Shown here one piece after another: positions 54,289-63,850 of a DNA stretch of 64,000 nt. Each line of letters opens with the position of its first letter. The stretch's first letter is position 1. Origin of the DNA: Rhizobium sp. Root1203. Its GTDB lineage: Bacteria; Pseudomonadota; Alphaproteobacteria; Rhizobiales; Rhizobiaceae. The DNA lies in the NCBI RefSeq assembly GCF_001424945.1, contig NZ_LMCW01000005.1, forward strand, positions 78,657-142,656, given 5' to 3'. The position numbers and the translations under genes were made by a program. Below the pieces are notes generated by a model. It was not told the DNA's origin. It saw only the letters and a program-made list of their open reading frames with translations, and did not search any database.

Positions 54289-55334
54289 GCGTATTGCTTC
54301 TCCAGCCAGATGCGATAGCCGCCGGACGTAACGTTCTGGACCCACTCGGAATTGTCGAGATACCACCTCACCGTCTTGCGAATGCCGCTTTCGAAGGTCT
54401 CGGCGGGCCGCCAGCCAAGATCTGTCTCGATCTTGCGTGCGTCGATCGCATAGCGTCGGTCGTGGCCCGGCCGATCTTTGACGAAGGCGATTTGGTCCCG
54501 ATACGATTTACTGTCGGCGCGGGGGGAGAATTCGTCCAGAATGTCACACAGCGTCGTCACCACATCGAGATTGGTCCGCTCATTCGCGCCGCCGATGTTG
54601 TAGGTCTCTCCTGCCTGGCCTGCGTCCAATATACGCCGGAGGGCGCTACAATGATCTTTGACATAAAGCCAATCCCTGATCTGCTGCCCGTCGCCGTAGA
54701 GCGGCAGCTGCTGCCCCCGCAGCGCGTTGTGGATCACCAGGGGAATGAGCTTCTCGGGAAAGTGAAACGGCCCGTAGTTGTTCGAGCAATTGGTCGTCAG
54801 CGTCGGCAGGCCATAGGTGTGATGATAGGCGCGCACCAGATGGTCGCTCGCCGCCTTGCTGGCGGAGTACGGGCTGTTGGGTTGATAGCGCGTTTCTTCG
54901 TGGAATGCCGGATCCTCGGAACCGAGGGTGCCGAACACTTCGTCGGTCGACACATGGACAAAGCGGAAGGCTGCCTTGTCCTGCAGTTCGTTCCAATAGG
55001 CTCGTGCCACTTCAAGGAGGCGGAAGGTCCCCAGGATGTTCGTCTGGATAAAGTCTTCCGGCCCGTGGATAGACCTGTCTACGTGGCTTTCTGCGGCAAA
55101 ATTGACGATCGCCCTTGGCCTGTGCCGCGACAGCAAGTCCGCCACGAGCGCCGCGTCCCCAATGTTCCCGTGGACGAAAACGTAACGATTGTCGCCTTCG
55201 AGCGACCGCAGATTGTGGACGTTGCCGGCATAGGTCAAAGCGTCCAGGATCAAGACGGGTTCGTCGCTTTGCGCCAGCCAGTCGAGTACGAAATTAGAGC
55301 CGATGAACCCGGCGCCGCCTGTCACAAGTATCAT
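54285..55334 (-). CDS. rfbB: dTDP-glucose 4,6-dehydratase
   Basis: A 349-residue extended SDR. The N-terminus is [17 protein letters not shown], the dehydratase pair lies in HVSTDEVFG, and [15 protein letters not shown] supplies the catalytic Tyr and Lys. It converts dTDP-glucose to dTDP-4-keto-6-deoxyglucose. It is the first rml gene, 55 bp after the upstream sugar transferase on the same strand, so the five genes probably form one operon. Confidence 0.96.
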   Translation of the reverse strand: MILVTGGAGFIGSNFVLDWLAQSDEPVLILDALTYAGNVHNLRSLEGDNRYVFVHGNIGDAALVADLLSRHRPRAIVNFAAESHVDRSIHGPEDFIQTNILGTFRLLEVARAYWNELQDKAAFRFVHVSTDEVFGTLGSEDPAFHEETRYQPNSPYSASKAASDHLVRAYHHTYGLPTLTTNCSNNYGPFHFPEKLIPLVIHNALRGQQLPLYGDGQQIRDWLYVKDHCSALRRILDAGQAGETYNIGGANERTNLDVVTTLCDILDEFSPRADSKSYRDQIAFVKDRPGHDRRYAIDARKIETDLGWRPAETFESGIRKTVRWYLDNSEWVQNVTSGGYRIWLEKQYA

Positions 55335-55388
55335 CAGCTACGCACTCCCTCAAAACCAACGCAAACACCAAACGTCCGCGGCGAACTG

Positions 55389-56828
55389 CTAGTAGACGTT
55401 GCTACGGTCCCGCATGCTGAGCACCGTCGAGAAAATTATCCTGAGGTCGAGCCATATTGACCAGTTGTTGATGTACCAGATGTCGTGGCGTACTCGGTCT
55501 GCCATCTTGTCCACCGTAGGCGTCTCGCCGCGATGCCCATTGATCTGGGCCCATCCCGTCAGGCCGGGCTTTACATGTCGGCGCGAGGCGTATTGGGCGA
55601 TCAGCGTTCCGTAGAGATCGTCGTGCGCCAGAGCGTGCGGACGCGGACCAACAACGGACATTTCCCCCCTCAGCACATTCCAGAACTGAGGCAGCTCGTC
55701 CAGGCTAGACGAGCGAATGAAGGCGCCAATGCGCGTCACTCTGGGGTCGTTGCGTGTCGCCTGCCGGATGTCGCCCGAATCCTCCATCACCGTCATGCTG
55801 CGGAACTTCAAAATTCGGAACGGGCGGCCGCTGTAGCCCTTGCGCGACTGTACGAAAAACACCGGCCCTTGGCTATCGAGTTTGATGGCTATCGCAATTA
55901 CCAGGCAGATGGGAAGCATGACCGTCAGCGCCGCGATCGAGAAGGCAATATCGAAGGATCGCTTCACACCGCGTTCGAGCATGTCGAGCGGCGGCCGATG
56001 TGTCTGGAAGGCGCGGCTCTCGCCAATATTCTGCGCGGATCCTTCCGCAATGTCTCCAACTAGCCCGGCGAACATGACACTCACTGGCAAGCAGAACTGG
56101 CGCAACGCCGACAGGCACGCTTCCAGCGTCTGCAAACTGCCAAAATCACCCCAGATGATCAGCACCTCGTCGACATCTGCGATACCATGCCTTTCGCATT
56201 CCTCCCGCATTGATGCCGCAGTGCTCTCTGCCTGGCCGATGCGCATCGTATGCTTGACGGAGAGTCCGCCAAGGGCCGCCTTCTGCACGATCGGCTCCGT
56301 GGGCGTCGCGCTATGGCAAATCAACAGAACACGACGAGTTGGGAAAGCAGCGTGGGCGATCGCTCTCTGCAGATAGGAATACCACATGAGGCGAAGCGAA
56401 ATTAGCCCACATAAAGACAGGGCCGCGGTCGACAAGATCGCGCCGCGCGAAATCGTCGCTCCTATCTTCAGGAAGAAGACAATCGTCAGCAAGAACACGA
56501 GCACCGCCGGCAGGCAGGTGCAGATGATTGCCACCTGACGCCGGAACGATAGAATTTCGGCAGGACGGTAGGCGTGCACGCCACCCATCGCCAGGACAAA
56601 GACAGTTGCCACCAACAGTCCGATGCCGACATAGAGCGACAGATCGCCGTAGGTTCCAAGGGCAATCTGCCCATAGAGCCAATAGCCTCCGGTGCTGGCC
56701 ACAAGCAGGACGATGAAATCGAGCGCTGCGGCAACGTATGTTATGGCAACGCTGTTCAGGCCGAACCAGCTTCGATCACTTCTGATCGAAAGGCGCCCGC
56801 TCCAGCTTTGTTCGACTGGCATGGTCAT
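55389..56828 (-). CDS. Polyprenyl-phosphate sugar-1-phosphate transferase (WcaJ/ExoY-like)
   Basis: A 479-residue membrane protein. I chose ATG 56828; the frame extends to 56948 without support. The N-terminal half has four or five helices (FIVLLVASTGGYWLYG onward) and a nucleotide-binding-like central domain. The C-terminal sugar-transferase domain has RSFDIAFSIAALTVMLP, KFRSMTV and PGLTGWAQINGHRGETP. Such enzymes load the first sugar phosphate of an exopolysaccharide repeat onto undecaprenyl phosphate. Together with the rml genes it points to a rhamnose-containing EPS, but no other EPS assembly gene lies nearby. Confidence 0.9.
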   Translation of the reverse strand: MTMPVEQSWSGRLSIRSDRSWFGLNSVAITYVAAALDFIVLLVASTGGYWLYGQIALGTYGDLSLYVGIGLLVATVFVLAMGGVHAYRPAEILSFRRQVAIICTCLPAVLVFLLTIVFFLKIGATISRGAILSTAALSLCGLISLRLMWYSYLQRAIAHAAFPTRRVLLICHSATPTEPIVQKAALGGLSVKHTMRIGQAESTAASMREECERHGIADVDEVLIIWGDFGSLQTLEACLSALRQFCLPVSVMFAGLVGDIAEGSAQNIGESRAFQTHRPPLDMLERGVKRSFDIAFSIAALTVMLPICLVIAIAIKLDSQGPVFFVQSRKGYSGRPFRILKFRSMTVMEDSGDIRQATRNDPRVTRIGAFIRSSSLDELPQFWNVLRGEMSVVGPRPHALAHDDLYGTLIAQYASRRHVKPGLTGWAQINGHRGETPTVDKMADRVRHDIWYINNWSIWLDLRIIFSTVLSMRDRSNVY

Positions 56829-58886
56829 ACCTGTTACCCTCAACCCGTCACCATAGTTAACACAAGATAAACATGCACAACAATCAACCCATGAATACTC
56901 CTTATTCAGTAATACCGAAGTAGCGACGCGCCAGATCTGCAACGGCATCGAACTATAAGTTTCATTTCTTTAGTAATATCGCCGAAGGTGATCGACCAAC
57001 CCCGTCCGACCGGCTCGCTACCAACGACGACGTCGGGCGGATGTTCATTTGGACGCCGCTCAGCTCGAGGGCCGGTCGTCCGCATTGAGTTTGGCCGAGG
57101 GTTGCACCGTGCCTCAGCAGGGTTGACTTGGCGCTGCTCCATGCGCCGCGTTGAGCTTGAAAGCTGTAGGAATCCCAATGACATGTTTTTACGCATCGTC
57201 CCGATGCCGGCGAAGTTGCCATATGCGGCGATGGCGTAGGCCTTTGTATCGTCGCGGCGTCATTTCCAAGGAAAAGGTTGCAGGGCAATCCGCACCATCT
57301 GCCATAAACACGAGCCCGGACATCGCCGAAGACGCCGCTCGATCGGATTTTGGGAAGTGCTCAGCCGGCTTTTGCAGTCCCGCGCGGAGGAAACAGGCAC
57401 CATTTTATATTAAGGATTGTCAGATCATGGGGATGAAAACATTATTACATGAATAACTAAACTACAAAAAATAGCAAAAAACAATTTAGTTTACGATATG
57501 TACATAATATAATTATTTCTACCTTAATTACCAAAAATACTTGCTATGGGTTTGATAATTTATACTATAGCTGGGCGCGGTCCTCGCGGCATGCGGAAAG
57601 TTACCTCTTTAGGTGTTCGTCGCTCCCAATCGAAAACGCCGTCCCGCCCCGGGGTCGACGATTCAAGCCGACGATCGAACAGCCACCATTAATCGTCGTC
57701 ATCGCGATTCCTGCCGCCTGCGCGCGGACGAATGCCATCCAGCATTTTGTGATGCGCTCGTGCGGCGGCTTCAGTGCTCAGGAGGACGATCCAGTTATGG
57801 ACGCGATCGAGCCCGGCGCCCCTATGGGGAGGCATGATAAGTGCCATGCACGCCATGACCCGCGGGCCGGACTCGCGGAGCGGCTGCATCGTCCAGCCAA
57901 ACGGATCGTCGCGCAATCGGCGTTTGCGAAATGTGATGCTCCGTTTTCGCTCGCTCTTCCAAGCCATAGTTCCGGACCTCCTCTAGCGGCAGCGCAGGCA
58001 ACCCATCGGCACCAAGCCCCAATTTTCTGAGTTTCTCGCCTGATTGAAAGCACCGCCGCGCCGGCACACGCCGCAGCCGACTGATGGATTCGCATCGGCT
58101 GGCCGGCGGCTCCGCGAATGCTAGCACGTGAGTCCCAATCATCCCGCTCGGCCGCCGTATGACGCAGGATCGCACCCGTCTGCTTGGAAGCAAGGCTTGC
58201 GAAAATCTGTTCAAGTTCCATGTCTGGTCTCGTCTGAGCACAGTTTAACGTTCCGGAGAAATACATCCGGCAATTATTATGTTTACAGTCTAAAGAGTTC
58301 CCATACGGATGATAGTTCAGTCGGCTGTTTTGTTGCTAATGCCGAAATAATGCTAAGCGTAAACATTTCTGTATGCAATAGTCAAAAATTAACCACGCCT
58401 AATATAGAGAACTGCGGTAATCTAGTTTCATTATATTTTAGCTGATTCAGAGCTTTCTCCTGCAGTTTTAGCTTGCGAGAGGGCGATAAGGGTCATCCAT
58501 TCCGATGACGGCAAAGACAGAAACGCTCATTGAAAAGCGGGCCAGTGCCAAGTGAATAAGGACCTCGTGCGGTCCTGGAACCCTTTTTCGACTAAGATGC
58601 CATCCATGTTAACATATTGAATATAAAAGGTAATATAAAGAGATCCAGCAATTGAACGCCTGCGGCTTGATGCGCCTTGAACCTCCAAGATTGCGGTTGG
58701 GGCTTATAGTCGTAGCCAGTGCGCGCCTTTTGAAGTAATGCCGTTCATTAAAATGTACTAACCAACAATGCACTCTATATTTCAGTACGCGTATTCACCA
58801 ATGCAAAAAGCAATTACTTACTTGCAAGCGCCTATCGTTACACAACTACGAAGGCATCTTGTTAGCTAGGCGCGGGCGTCGCGATG
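56829..58886. other. 2-kb gene-poor, partly AT-rich region
   Basis: No open frame here has recognisable motifs. Two very AT-rich parts, about 57440-57600 and 58250-58870, are unlike the flanking DNA. Minus-strand frames between 57689 and 58266 have mixed protein-like character in different frames and may be remains of a small gene, but no family can be named. A promoter for the sugar transferase must lie near 56829-56950. I found no tRNA, IS end or CRISPR unit. Confidence 0.5.
57778..58266 (-). other. Doubtful minus-strand open frame, possible gene remnant
   Basis: An open frame of 162 codons with first ATG at 58266, plus a second frame over the same DNA (57822-58241, containing GADGLPALPLEEVRNYGLEE) that looks protein-like. 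The switch of plausible sequence between frames hints at a frameshifted small gene. I recognise no family and treat it as unproven. Confidence 0.15.
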
Positions 58887-59810
58887 TCACACCGTCATGC
58901 GGCGACTGGCAAGTATTTGACGGCGTTCCCACCAGACAAGCGCCAGGCTCGACACGACGATCAGAAGGGCCCCTGCAACCACGTTTACAGTCGGGACTTC
59001 CGACCAGATGAGGTAGCCATAGAGGAAAGCCCAGACCAGGCCGCTGTATTCCATGGGAGCCAGTGTCGAGGCTGGTGCATGTCGGAAGCCCTCGTAAAGC
59101 AGGTACTGCCCGACCGTTGCAACGACGCCAAGGCCGAGCATCAGCGCCCAGCCCGCAGGATCCGGCGTTTTCCAGAGCCACGGCAGCGTTGCACCGCAGG
59201 CGAGGACAAAGAGGAAGCTTGTCGCCATCATCTGGTTCAGTGTGCTTTCCGTGCGGCTGACGAGACGAACGAGCACTGTGCTCCAGGCCCAGCAAAAGCC
59301 CGCGAAAACAACCATCCCTGCCGGCACAAGGCTCGGCGCCTCTGTCGGATTTGCAGCGAGCACCACCCCGACAAATCCTCCGATGCAGGCAAGCCAGCGG
59401 ATGGGGCCGACGTTTTCCTTGAGGATCAGGATGGACAGCAGGATAACGATGATCGGAGCGGAAAAGTACATCGTGGTGATCTCGGCCAGGCCGAGATGCT
59501 TTGCCGCCGAATAGAAGGCCATCCAGGCGGCGAACATCAGCCCGGCCCGCAGCATCAGCGAACTTCGGTGCTTGCTTTTCAGGATCGAGGGATGCCGCAG
59601 CCGTCGAACCATGAAGCCTGCAGCCGTCGCGACGATGATGCTGCGAATGAACAGTATCTGCGGAACAGGATAGTCGGTCACCAGCCATTTCACGACGGCG
59701 TCCTGGATTGCGAACAGCGAATAACCCGAGCAAGCAAGAGCTATACCCACAAGCGGATTTGGTGGTTGGTCGGATGTTTTGGAGAGCATTGCGGCCTGCG
59801 CGGGATTCAT
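58887..59810 (-). CDS. DMT superfamily transporter (EamA type)
   Basis: A 307-residue ten-helix transporter; ATG 59810 (MNPAQAAMLSKT) is preferred to the longer frame from 59897. It has two EamA repeats: the first around GIALACSGYSLFAIQDAVVK and the second from AGMVVFAGFCWAWSTVLV, with the usual VLAANP region between. Members export or import amino acids, nucleosides or other metabolites. It is divergent from the sterol-desaturase gene; its direction of transport is not knowable here. Confidence 0.92.
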   Translation of the reverse strand: MNPAQAAMLSKTSDQPPNPLVGIALACSGYSLFAIQDAVVKWLVTDYPVPQILFIRSIIVATAAGFMVRRLRHPSILKSKHRSSLMLRAGLMFAAWMAFYSAAKHLGLAEITTMYFSAPIIVILLSILILKENVGPIRWLACIGGFVGVVLAANPTEAPSLVPAGMVVFAGFCWAWSTVLVRLVSRTESTLNQMMATSFLFVLACGATLPWLWKTPDPAGWALMLGLGVVATVGQYLLYEGFRHAPASTLAPMEYSGLVWAFLYGYLIWSEVPTVNVVAGALLIVVSSLALVWWERRQILASRRMTV

Positions 59811-60010
59811 TGACAGCGATCGACCTAGCAAGAAGCAGGCATGCCGACAATTGCAAGAAATTAGAAAAGGCGCGGATTTCGCGACTTGGAAGCCCAAGTT
59901 ATCTCGGATTCAGGTACGTCGCTCGCCGTATGGCATCGACCGCAGATAGCGCTTCACAACGGCACCTGGGATGTAGCATGGTGCATCGTCAGTTTCGTCG
60001 GAGGTGGCAG

Positions 60011-60970
60011 GTGGCCAACCAGAGCAAGGCGCCTATTTACATCGCGGTTTCATGGATACTCTGGCCGGCGTTGTTTGCTGTTGGGCTGACAGGCGCAGGT
60101 TTTGCATTCCACACGGGCGCGCCACTGCTGTGGTTCAACGTCGTCTATCTGGCCATCGTTGCCGCAATCGCGTTCCTTGAGCGCGTTATGCCCTACGAGC
60201 AGCAATGGCTGCATCACGACGGAGAAACGCTCAACGATATTGCCCATACCCTGCTGAACAAGGGCGGCGTCCAGATTGCCGCGGCCATAGGCGCATCGGC
60301 GCCGATGGCAATTGCAACGGTCGCCCGACCAGTCATCATCAGCCCGGCGCATGTTTGGCCAGACGCTTGGCCCCTTGGCCTGCAAGTGGTGCTGGGGCTG
60401 ATCATTGCGGAGCTTGGGTTGTACGTTGCCCATAGGGCAGCACACGAAACTCTCTCGCTCTGGCGGTTTCATGCGCTTCATCATAGTGTCGAGCGTCTCT
60501 GGGTCGTCAACACCGGACGATTTCACCTCGTCGATTCATTGGTCAAGATCGCACTCAGCCAGCTTCCGCTCTACCTGTTGGGTGCACCGTTGCCAGTCTT
60601 CCTTTGGATCGGCGCGGTCACAGCCTTCATTGGCCTTCTGACACACTGCAACATCGATGTTCGAACGCGGCCACTCGATTTGATCTTCAGCACGCCGCGC
60701 CTGCACCGATGGCACCATTCGCGCGTTCTTGCCGAGGGCAACACCAACTACGGTGAGAACCTCGTCCTGTGGGATCAGGTTTTCGGGACCTATTTCAACC
60801 CTGACCGCCGCCCGCCCGCCGATATCGGCATAAGCGGGCGAATTGCGGACGGATTCCTGGCGCAATTGCTGCAACCGTTTTCCGCAAGCGGATTTCGCCA
60901 GATCCTGGGCCGCAAGGCAGATGCCGACCACCTAGATCCACCGAAGCTCGGCCGCCAGCGTCAGGATTGA
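60011..60970 (+). CDS. Sterol desaturase / fatty acid hydroxylase superfamily membrane protein
   Basis: A 319-residue membrane di-iron oxygenase-type protein. The start is GTG 60011 with GGAGG six bases upstream; the longer frame from 59708 overlaps the DMT start and lacks support. Histidine boxes are visible in order: HRAAHE near residue 140, HALHHS near 155 and HRWHHS near 230, giving the His-rich motif needed for iron binding. Helices include the N-terminal SWILWPALFAVGLTGAGFAF. Members hydroxylate or desaturate lipids; the substrate is unknown. It converges on the LuxR-type gene. Confidence 0.9.
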   Translation: MANQSKAPIYIAVSWILWPALFAVGLTGAGFAFHTGAPLLWFNVVYLAIVAAIAFLERVMPYEQQWLHHDGETLNDIAHTLLNKGGVQIAAAIGASAPMAIATVARPVIISPAHVWPDAWPLGLQVVLGLIIAELGLYVAHRAAHETLSLWRFHALHHSVERLWVVNTGRFHLVDSLVKIALSQLPLYLLGAPLPVFLWIGAVTAFIGLLTHCNIDVRTRPLDLIFSTPRLHRWHHSRVLAEGNTNYGENLVLWDQVFGTYFNPDRRPPADIGISGRIADGFLAQLLQPFSASGFRQILGRKADADHLDPPKLGRQRQD

Positions 60971-60995
60971 CATCGCACGCCCTTGGAGGAGAGCG

Positions 60996-61020
60996 CCGAA
61001 TAGCCCGGCGGGCTATTCGG
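60996..61020. terminator. Perfect hairpin shared by convergent genes
   Basis: Arms CCGAATAGCCCG (60996-61007) and CGGGCTATTCGG (61009-61020) are perfect 12-bp complements around one base. The hairpin includes the TAG stop of the minus-strand regulator and lies 25 bp after the plus-strand stop. No T-run is present. Confidence 0.65.
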
Positions 61021-61804
61021 ACGGCGCATTCCAGCGTGAGTCGCTTTGGAAGAGGTCGTTGAGTTTGTAGGCAACTTCCGTGCGGTTCGTCGCCTTCAGC
61101 TTCTTCATGATATTGCGAATATGAACTTTCACGGTGCTTTCGCGCAGATTGAGCTCATAGGCGATTATCTTGTTCGCCTTCCCCTTGCGAAGGGCCTGTA
61201 CGACCTCCGCCTGCCGGAGCGTGAACATCCGGGACAGTTCTCTCTGTCTCGGGTTCTTGTCGATCGGGACCGACGCCGAAAAGCTGTTTCCAGCTAGAAT
61301 GAACGTGCCGCCGGCAACCGCCAAGGCAATTGCTTCCACGCACACTTCTATACCAACCGAGGTCGGAATGAATCCACGGGCCCCGTGCTCAAGAACCTTC
61401 AATGTCTGATTGAGATCGTCCCCATCAGCCAGGATGATGACCGGCGCTGGCGCAAGCTCAGCCGCAATGCTTGCGATTTCGTCGCAGAGCAGACCATCGC
61501 TCGACTTGCGGCCAGCTATATTAAGAAGCACGGCCGTTACACGCTCAAGCGTGTCTTTCTTTCGGCGCCATTCCGCGACAGAGCCCACCGCCAGAGCTTT
61601 CATGCCGAGACCGTTGCGCGTCAGTGTCGTCGCAAGACACTCCCGCTCGAGCGTTCTGCCATCGATGATGAGCAGGCATCGCTCGTCTTGGAACTCATGT
61701 TCGGGGTTACCGATTTCACTGAGCACCCGGGGCGAAGCCGCCACAGCCTGGAGCTTGCCAAGAGGTGTTCTTCCGTTTTCAAATTCCGAATGTACGTAAT
61801 TCAT
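61013..61804 (-). CDS. LuxR-type regulator with pseudo-receiver domain
   Basis: A 263-residue regulator; ATG 61804 is preferred because GAGG lies five bases upstream, while 61840 has none. Residues 40-165 resemble a receiver domain, but the phosphoacceptor Asp is Asn (N95 in VLLNIAGR), only one Asp of the acidic pair is kept (LIIDG), and the conserved Lys near ARGFIPTS is missing. Residues 195-250 are a LuxR/FixJ helix-turn-helix (FTLRQAEVVQALRKGKANK, TVKVHIRNIMKKL). It therefore probably responds to something other than phosphorylation. A long AT-rich region lies upstream. Confidence 0.9.
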   Translation of the reverse strand: MNYVHSEFENGRTPLGKLQAVAASPRVLSEIGNPEHEFQDERCLLIIDGRTLERECLATTLTRNGLGMKALAVGSVAEWRRKKDTLERVTAVLLNIAGRKSSDGLLCDEIASIAAELAPAPVIILADGDDLNQTLKVLEHGARGFIPTSVGIEVCVEAIALAVAGGTFILAGNSFSASVPIDKNPRQRELSRMFTLRQAEVVQALRKGKANKIIAYELNLRESTVKVHIRNIMKKLKATNRTEVAYKLNDLFQSDSRWNAPSE

Positions 61805-62469
61805 ACTAGCCTCATACTCAATAGTGTTAGAGGTGATCATGCGTAACGAAATTCAATACTCGGGGAACTTCACGGTTATTATGGTTACAAAGTAGTTTAC
61901 CGTTTTTGGATCGTTTATGTCGTCTGGTTTCTACTTCATTAAGACCCTACATAGGTCATTACTAATAATCAATATAAAATATTTGTTCGATCTAAAATAA
62001 TAAACGCCTAGTATATAAAATTGTACCATTCCGGGAGAAAAATCGAAATTTATTTTCGTTCATCTCAGTAAACTCGTGCTGTTATCGAGCCAGAGACTGG
62101 CATTTCGAAATACGTTTCCTGAACAATAATAAAATACCATAGTTTCGTCTCGTAATTTACTGCTTTAGACCCCATTGTTTTTAGCCTGATCGCCTGCTTT
62201 TGCCTCCAAAGGTAGGTCTTTTGCAATATGTCTGCGTGTATTTCCGAGGACAGTTCAGATCGCGACGGGAATACTGGCTATGCGGCAGACAGATCCTGGC
62301 GGCTATATTCTTGGCGAGGCGTCATGCGAGAATTGCTCGGGTCGCAAGCCGAAGGTGCCACCCACGCCGGCACGATGGAGGAGATGCCGCTGGGTAGCGG
62401 CACCGTCGTTTCTTATCAAGTGGCGAGACATTGAAAGAACTCAGGCGTATTGGCCCGCCACCACTCAAT
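61805..62469. other. AT-rich intergenic region upstream of the LuxR-type gene
   Basis: About 665 bp with no supportable gene. The part 61850-62170 is strongly AT-rich, an upstream region suited to regulation. An imperfect palindrome GACCCTACATAGGTC (61943-61957) is present. The downstream hydrolase ends at 62470 on the minus strand, so the region also carries that gene's 3' end. Short plus-strand frames near 62200-62434 lack any family signal. Confidence 0.45.
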
Positions 62470-63756
62470 CTAGGACCGCAGCGGCCGAAGCGAATTTCTC
62501 AGCTCCGCCGAGAACAATTCCGGTTGTTCCCACGCGGCAAAGTGACCGCCCTTGTCGAGTTTGTTGTAGTAGATCAGATTGGAATACGCCTTCTCCACCC
62601 AGCTCTTCGGGGCAGCATAGATCTCGTCGGGAAAGACGCTTACTGCAACGGGAATCTTGACGTTTTTGGGGGCGAAGAAGGCGAGCTTGTTCTCCCAATA
62701 GAGACGTGCCGAAGAAACCGCCGTGTTGGTCAACCAATAGAGCGTAATATTGTCGAGGATATCGTCTCGCGAGAGGCCTTCGCTTTGACCATCGAAGACG
62801 CGCGCGATCAGCTCATAGCTGCGTATGTCGTGATCAAGTATCCACGCAGCGAGGCCGACAGGCGAATCCTCGATCCCATAGAGCGTCTGTGGGCGGTTGC
62901 CCATCTCCTGCGCGTAGGCCAGTCCGTGCTTGTAGAAGTCGGCGAGCTGCTCGTAGGCCTTGACTTCGTCGGCAGAAAGCCCCGCCGGCGTTGGCGCACC
63001 CGCAAAGGACGCCGAGTCAATGGCGGATGGGACTGCACCGGGCATGTTCGTGTGAATTGCAATCAGTCCCTTCGGTGCCTGCACGCCCATCAGGTCGACG
63101 ATGAGCGCGCCCCAGTCTCCGCCCTGGGCCGCGTATCGGGTGTAGCCAAGACGCCTCATAAGCTCCGCCCAAGTCTGTGCGATGCGCTCGGGTCCCCAGC
63201 CCTTGCTTGCCGGCTGCCCGGAAAAACCGTAGCCAGGAATCGACGGGATAACGAGGTCGAAAGCATCTTCGGCTTTCCCACCATAGGCGGTCGGATCGGT
63301 GAGCGGGCCGATGATTTTGATCTGTTCGATGACAGACCCCGGCCAACCATGCGTAATGATCAACGGCAGCGCGTCGGGATTCTTCGAGCGAACATGGATG
63401 AAGTGAATGTCCACCCCGCCGATTTCAGTTATGAACTGCGGGAGGGCGTTCAGCCGGGCCTCGACCTTGCGCCAATCGTAGTCGGTCGCCCAATACTGTG
63501 CGAGTTTCTGGATCGTCGCTAGCTGTACGCCCTGCGATGCATCCGATACGCCTTCCTGCTTCGGCCATTTCGTCGCCGCTACGCGTCGGCGAAGATCGGC
63601 CAGTTGCTCATCCGATGCGGCGAAATGGAATGGACGAATTGCATTGTTGTCATCAGCCGCCTTGGCAAGTTGCGCCGGCAGTAGACTGACCGCGCCCGCA
63701 ACTGCCGCACTGGCAAGCAGACCGCGCCGTGTGATCGACGATGATAGAGCAGACAT
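62470..63756 (-). CDS. Tat-exported epoxide hydrolase-like alpha/beta hydrolase
   Basis: A 428-residue protein. The N-terminus SITRRGLLASAAVAGAVSLL followed by PAQLAKA is a twin-arginine signal, so the enzyme likely acts in the periplasm. An epoxide-hydrolase N-terminal domain (IRPFHFAASDEQLADLRRRV) precedes the alpha/beta hydrolase core, with oxyanion motif HGWPGS, nucleophile Asp in AQGGDWGALIV and His in KGGHFAAWEQP near the end. Family members hydrolyse epoxides to diols. It stands alone here with its own start region between it and the Ohr gene. Confidence 0.92.
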   Translation of the reverse strand: MSALSSSITRRGLLASAAVAGAVSLLPAQLAKAADDNNAIRPFHFAASDEQLADLRRRVAATKWPKQEGVSDASQGVQLATIQKLAQYWATDYDWRKVEARLNALPQFITEIGGVDIHFIHVRSKNPDALPLIITHGWPGSVIEQIKIIGPLTDPTAYGGKAEDAFDLVIPSIPGYGFSGQPASKGWGPERIAQTWAELMRRLGYTRYAAQGGDWGALIVDLMGVQAPKGLIAIHTNMPGAVPSAIDSASFAGAPTPAGLSADEVKAYEQLADFYKHGLAYAQEMGNRPQTLYGIEDSPVGLAAWILDHDIRSYELIARVFDGQSEGLSRDDILDNITLYWLTNTAVSSARLYWENKLAFFAPKNVKIPVAVSVFPDEIYAAPKSWVEKAYSNLIYYNKLDKGGHFAAWEQPELFSAELRNSLRPLRS

Positions 63757-63850
63757 GACGTCCTCCTATGGTTGGGTTCATCCGGACGCGTGACCCCAAT
63801 TTCACTGAAAGCCAGGCGCGTCCATTGTACTACGGTGTCGACGATGCCGG

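Noticed and set aside
57440..57600. AT-rich stretch as a replication origin or insertion element
   Set aside because: No iterons, DnaA-box cluster, inverted ends or target duplication are visible; AT richness alone is not enough.
62200..62434. Short plus-strand open frames as a small gene
   Set aside because: No ribosome binding site, no conserved pattern and overlapping frames of similar length; likely chance.
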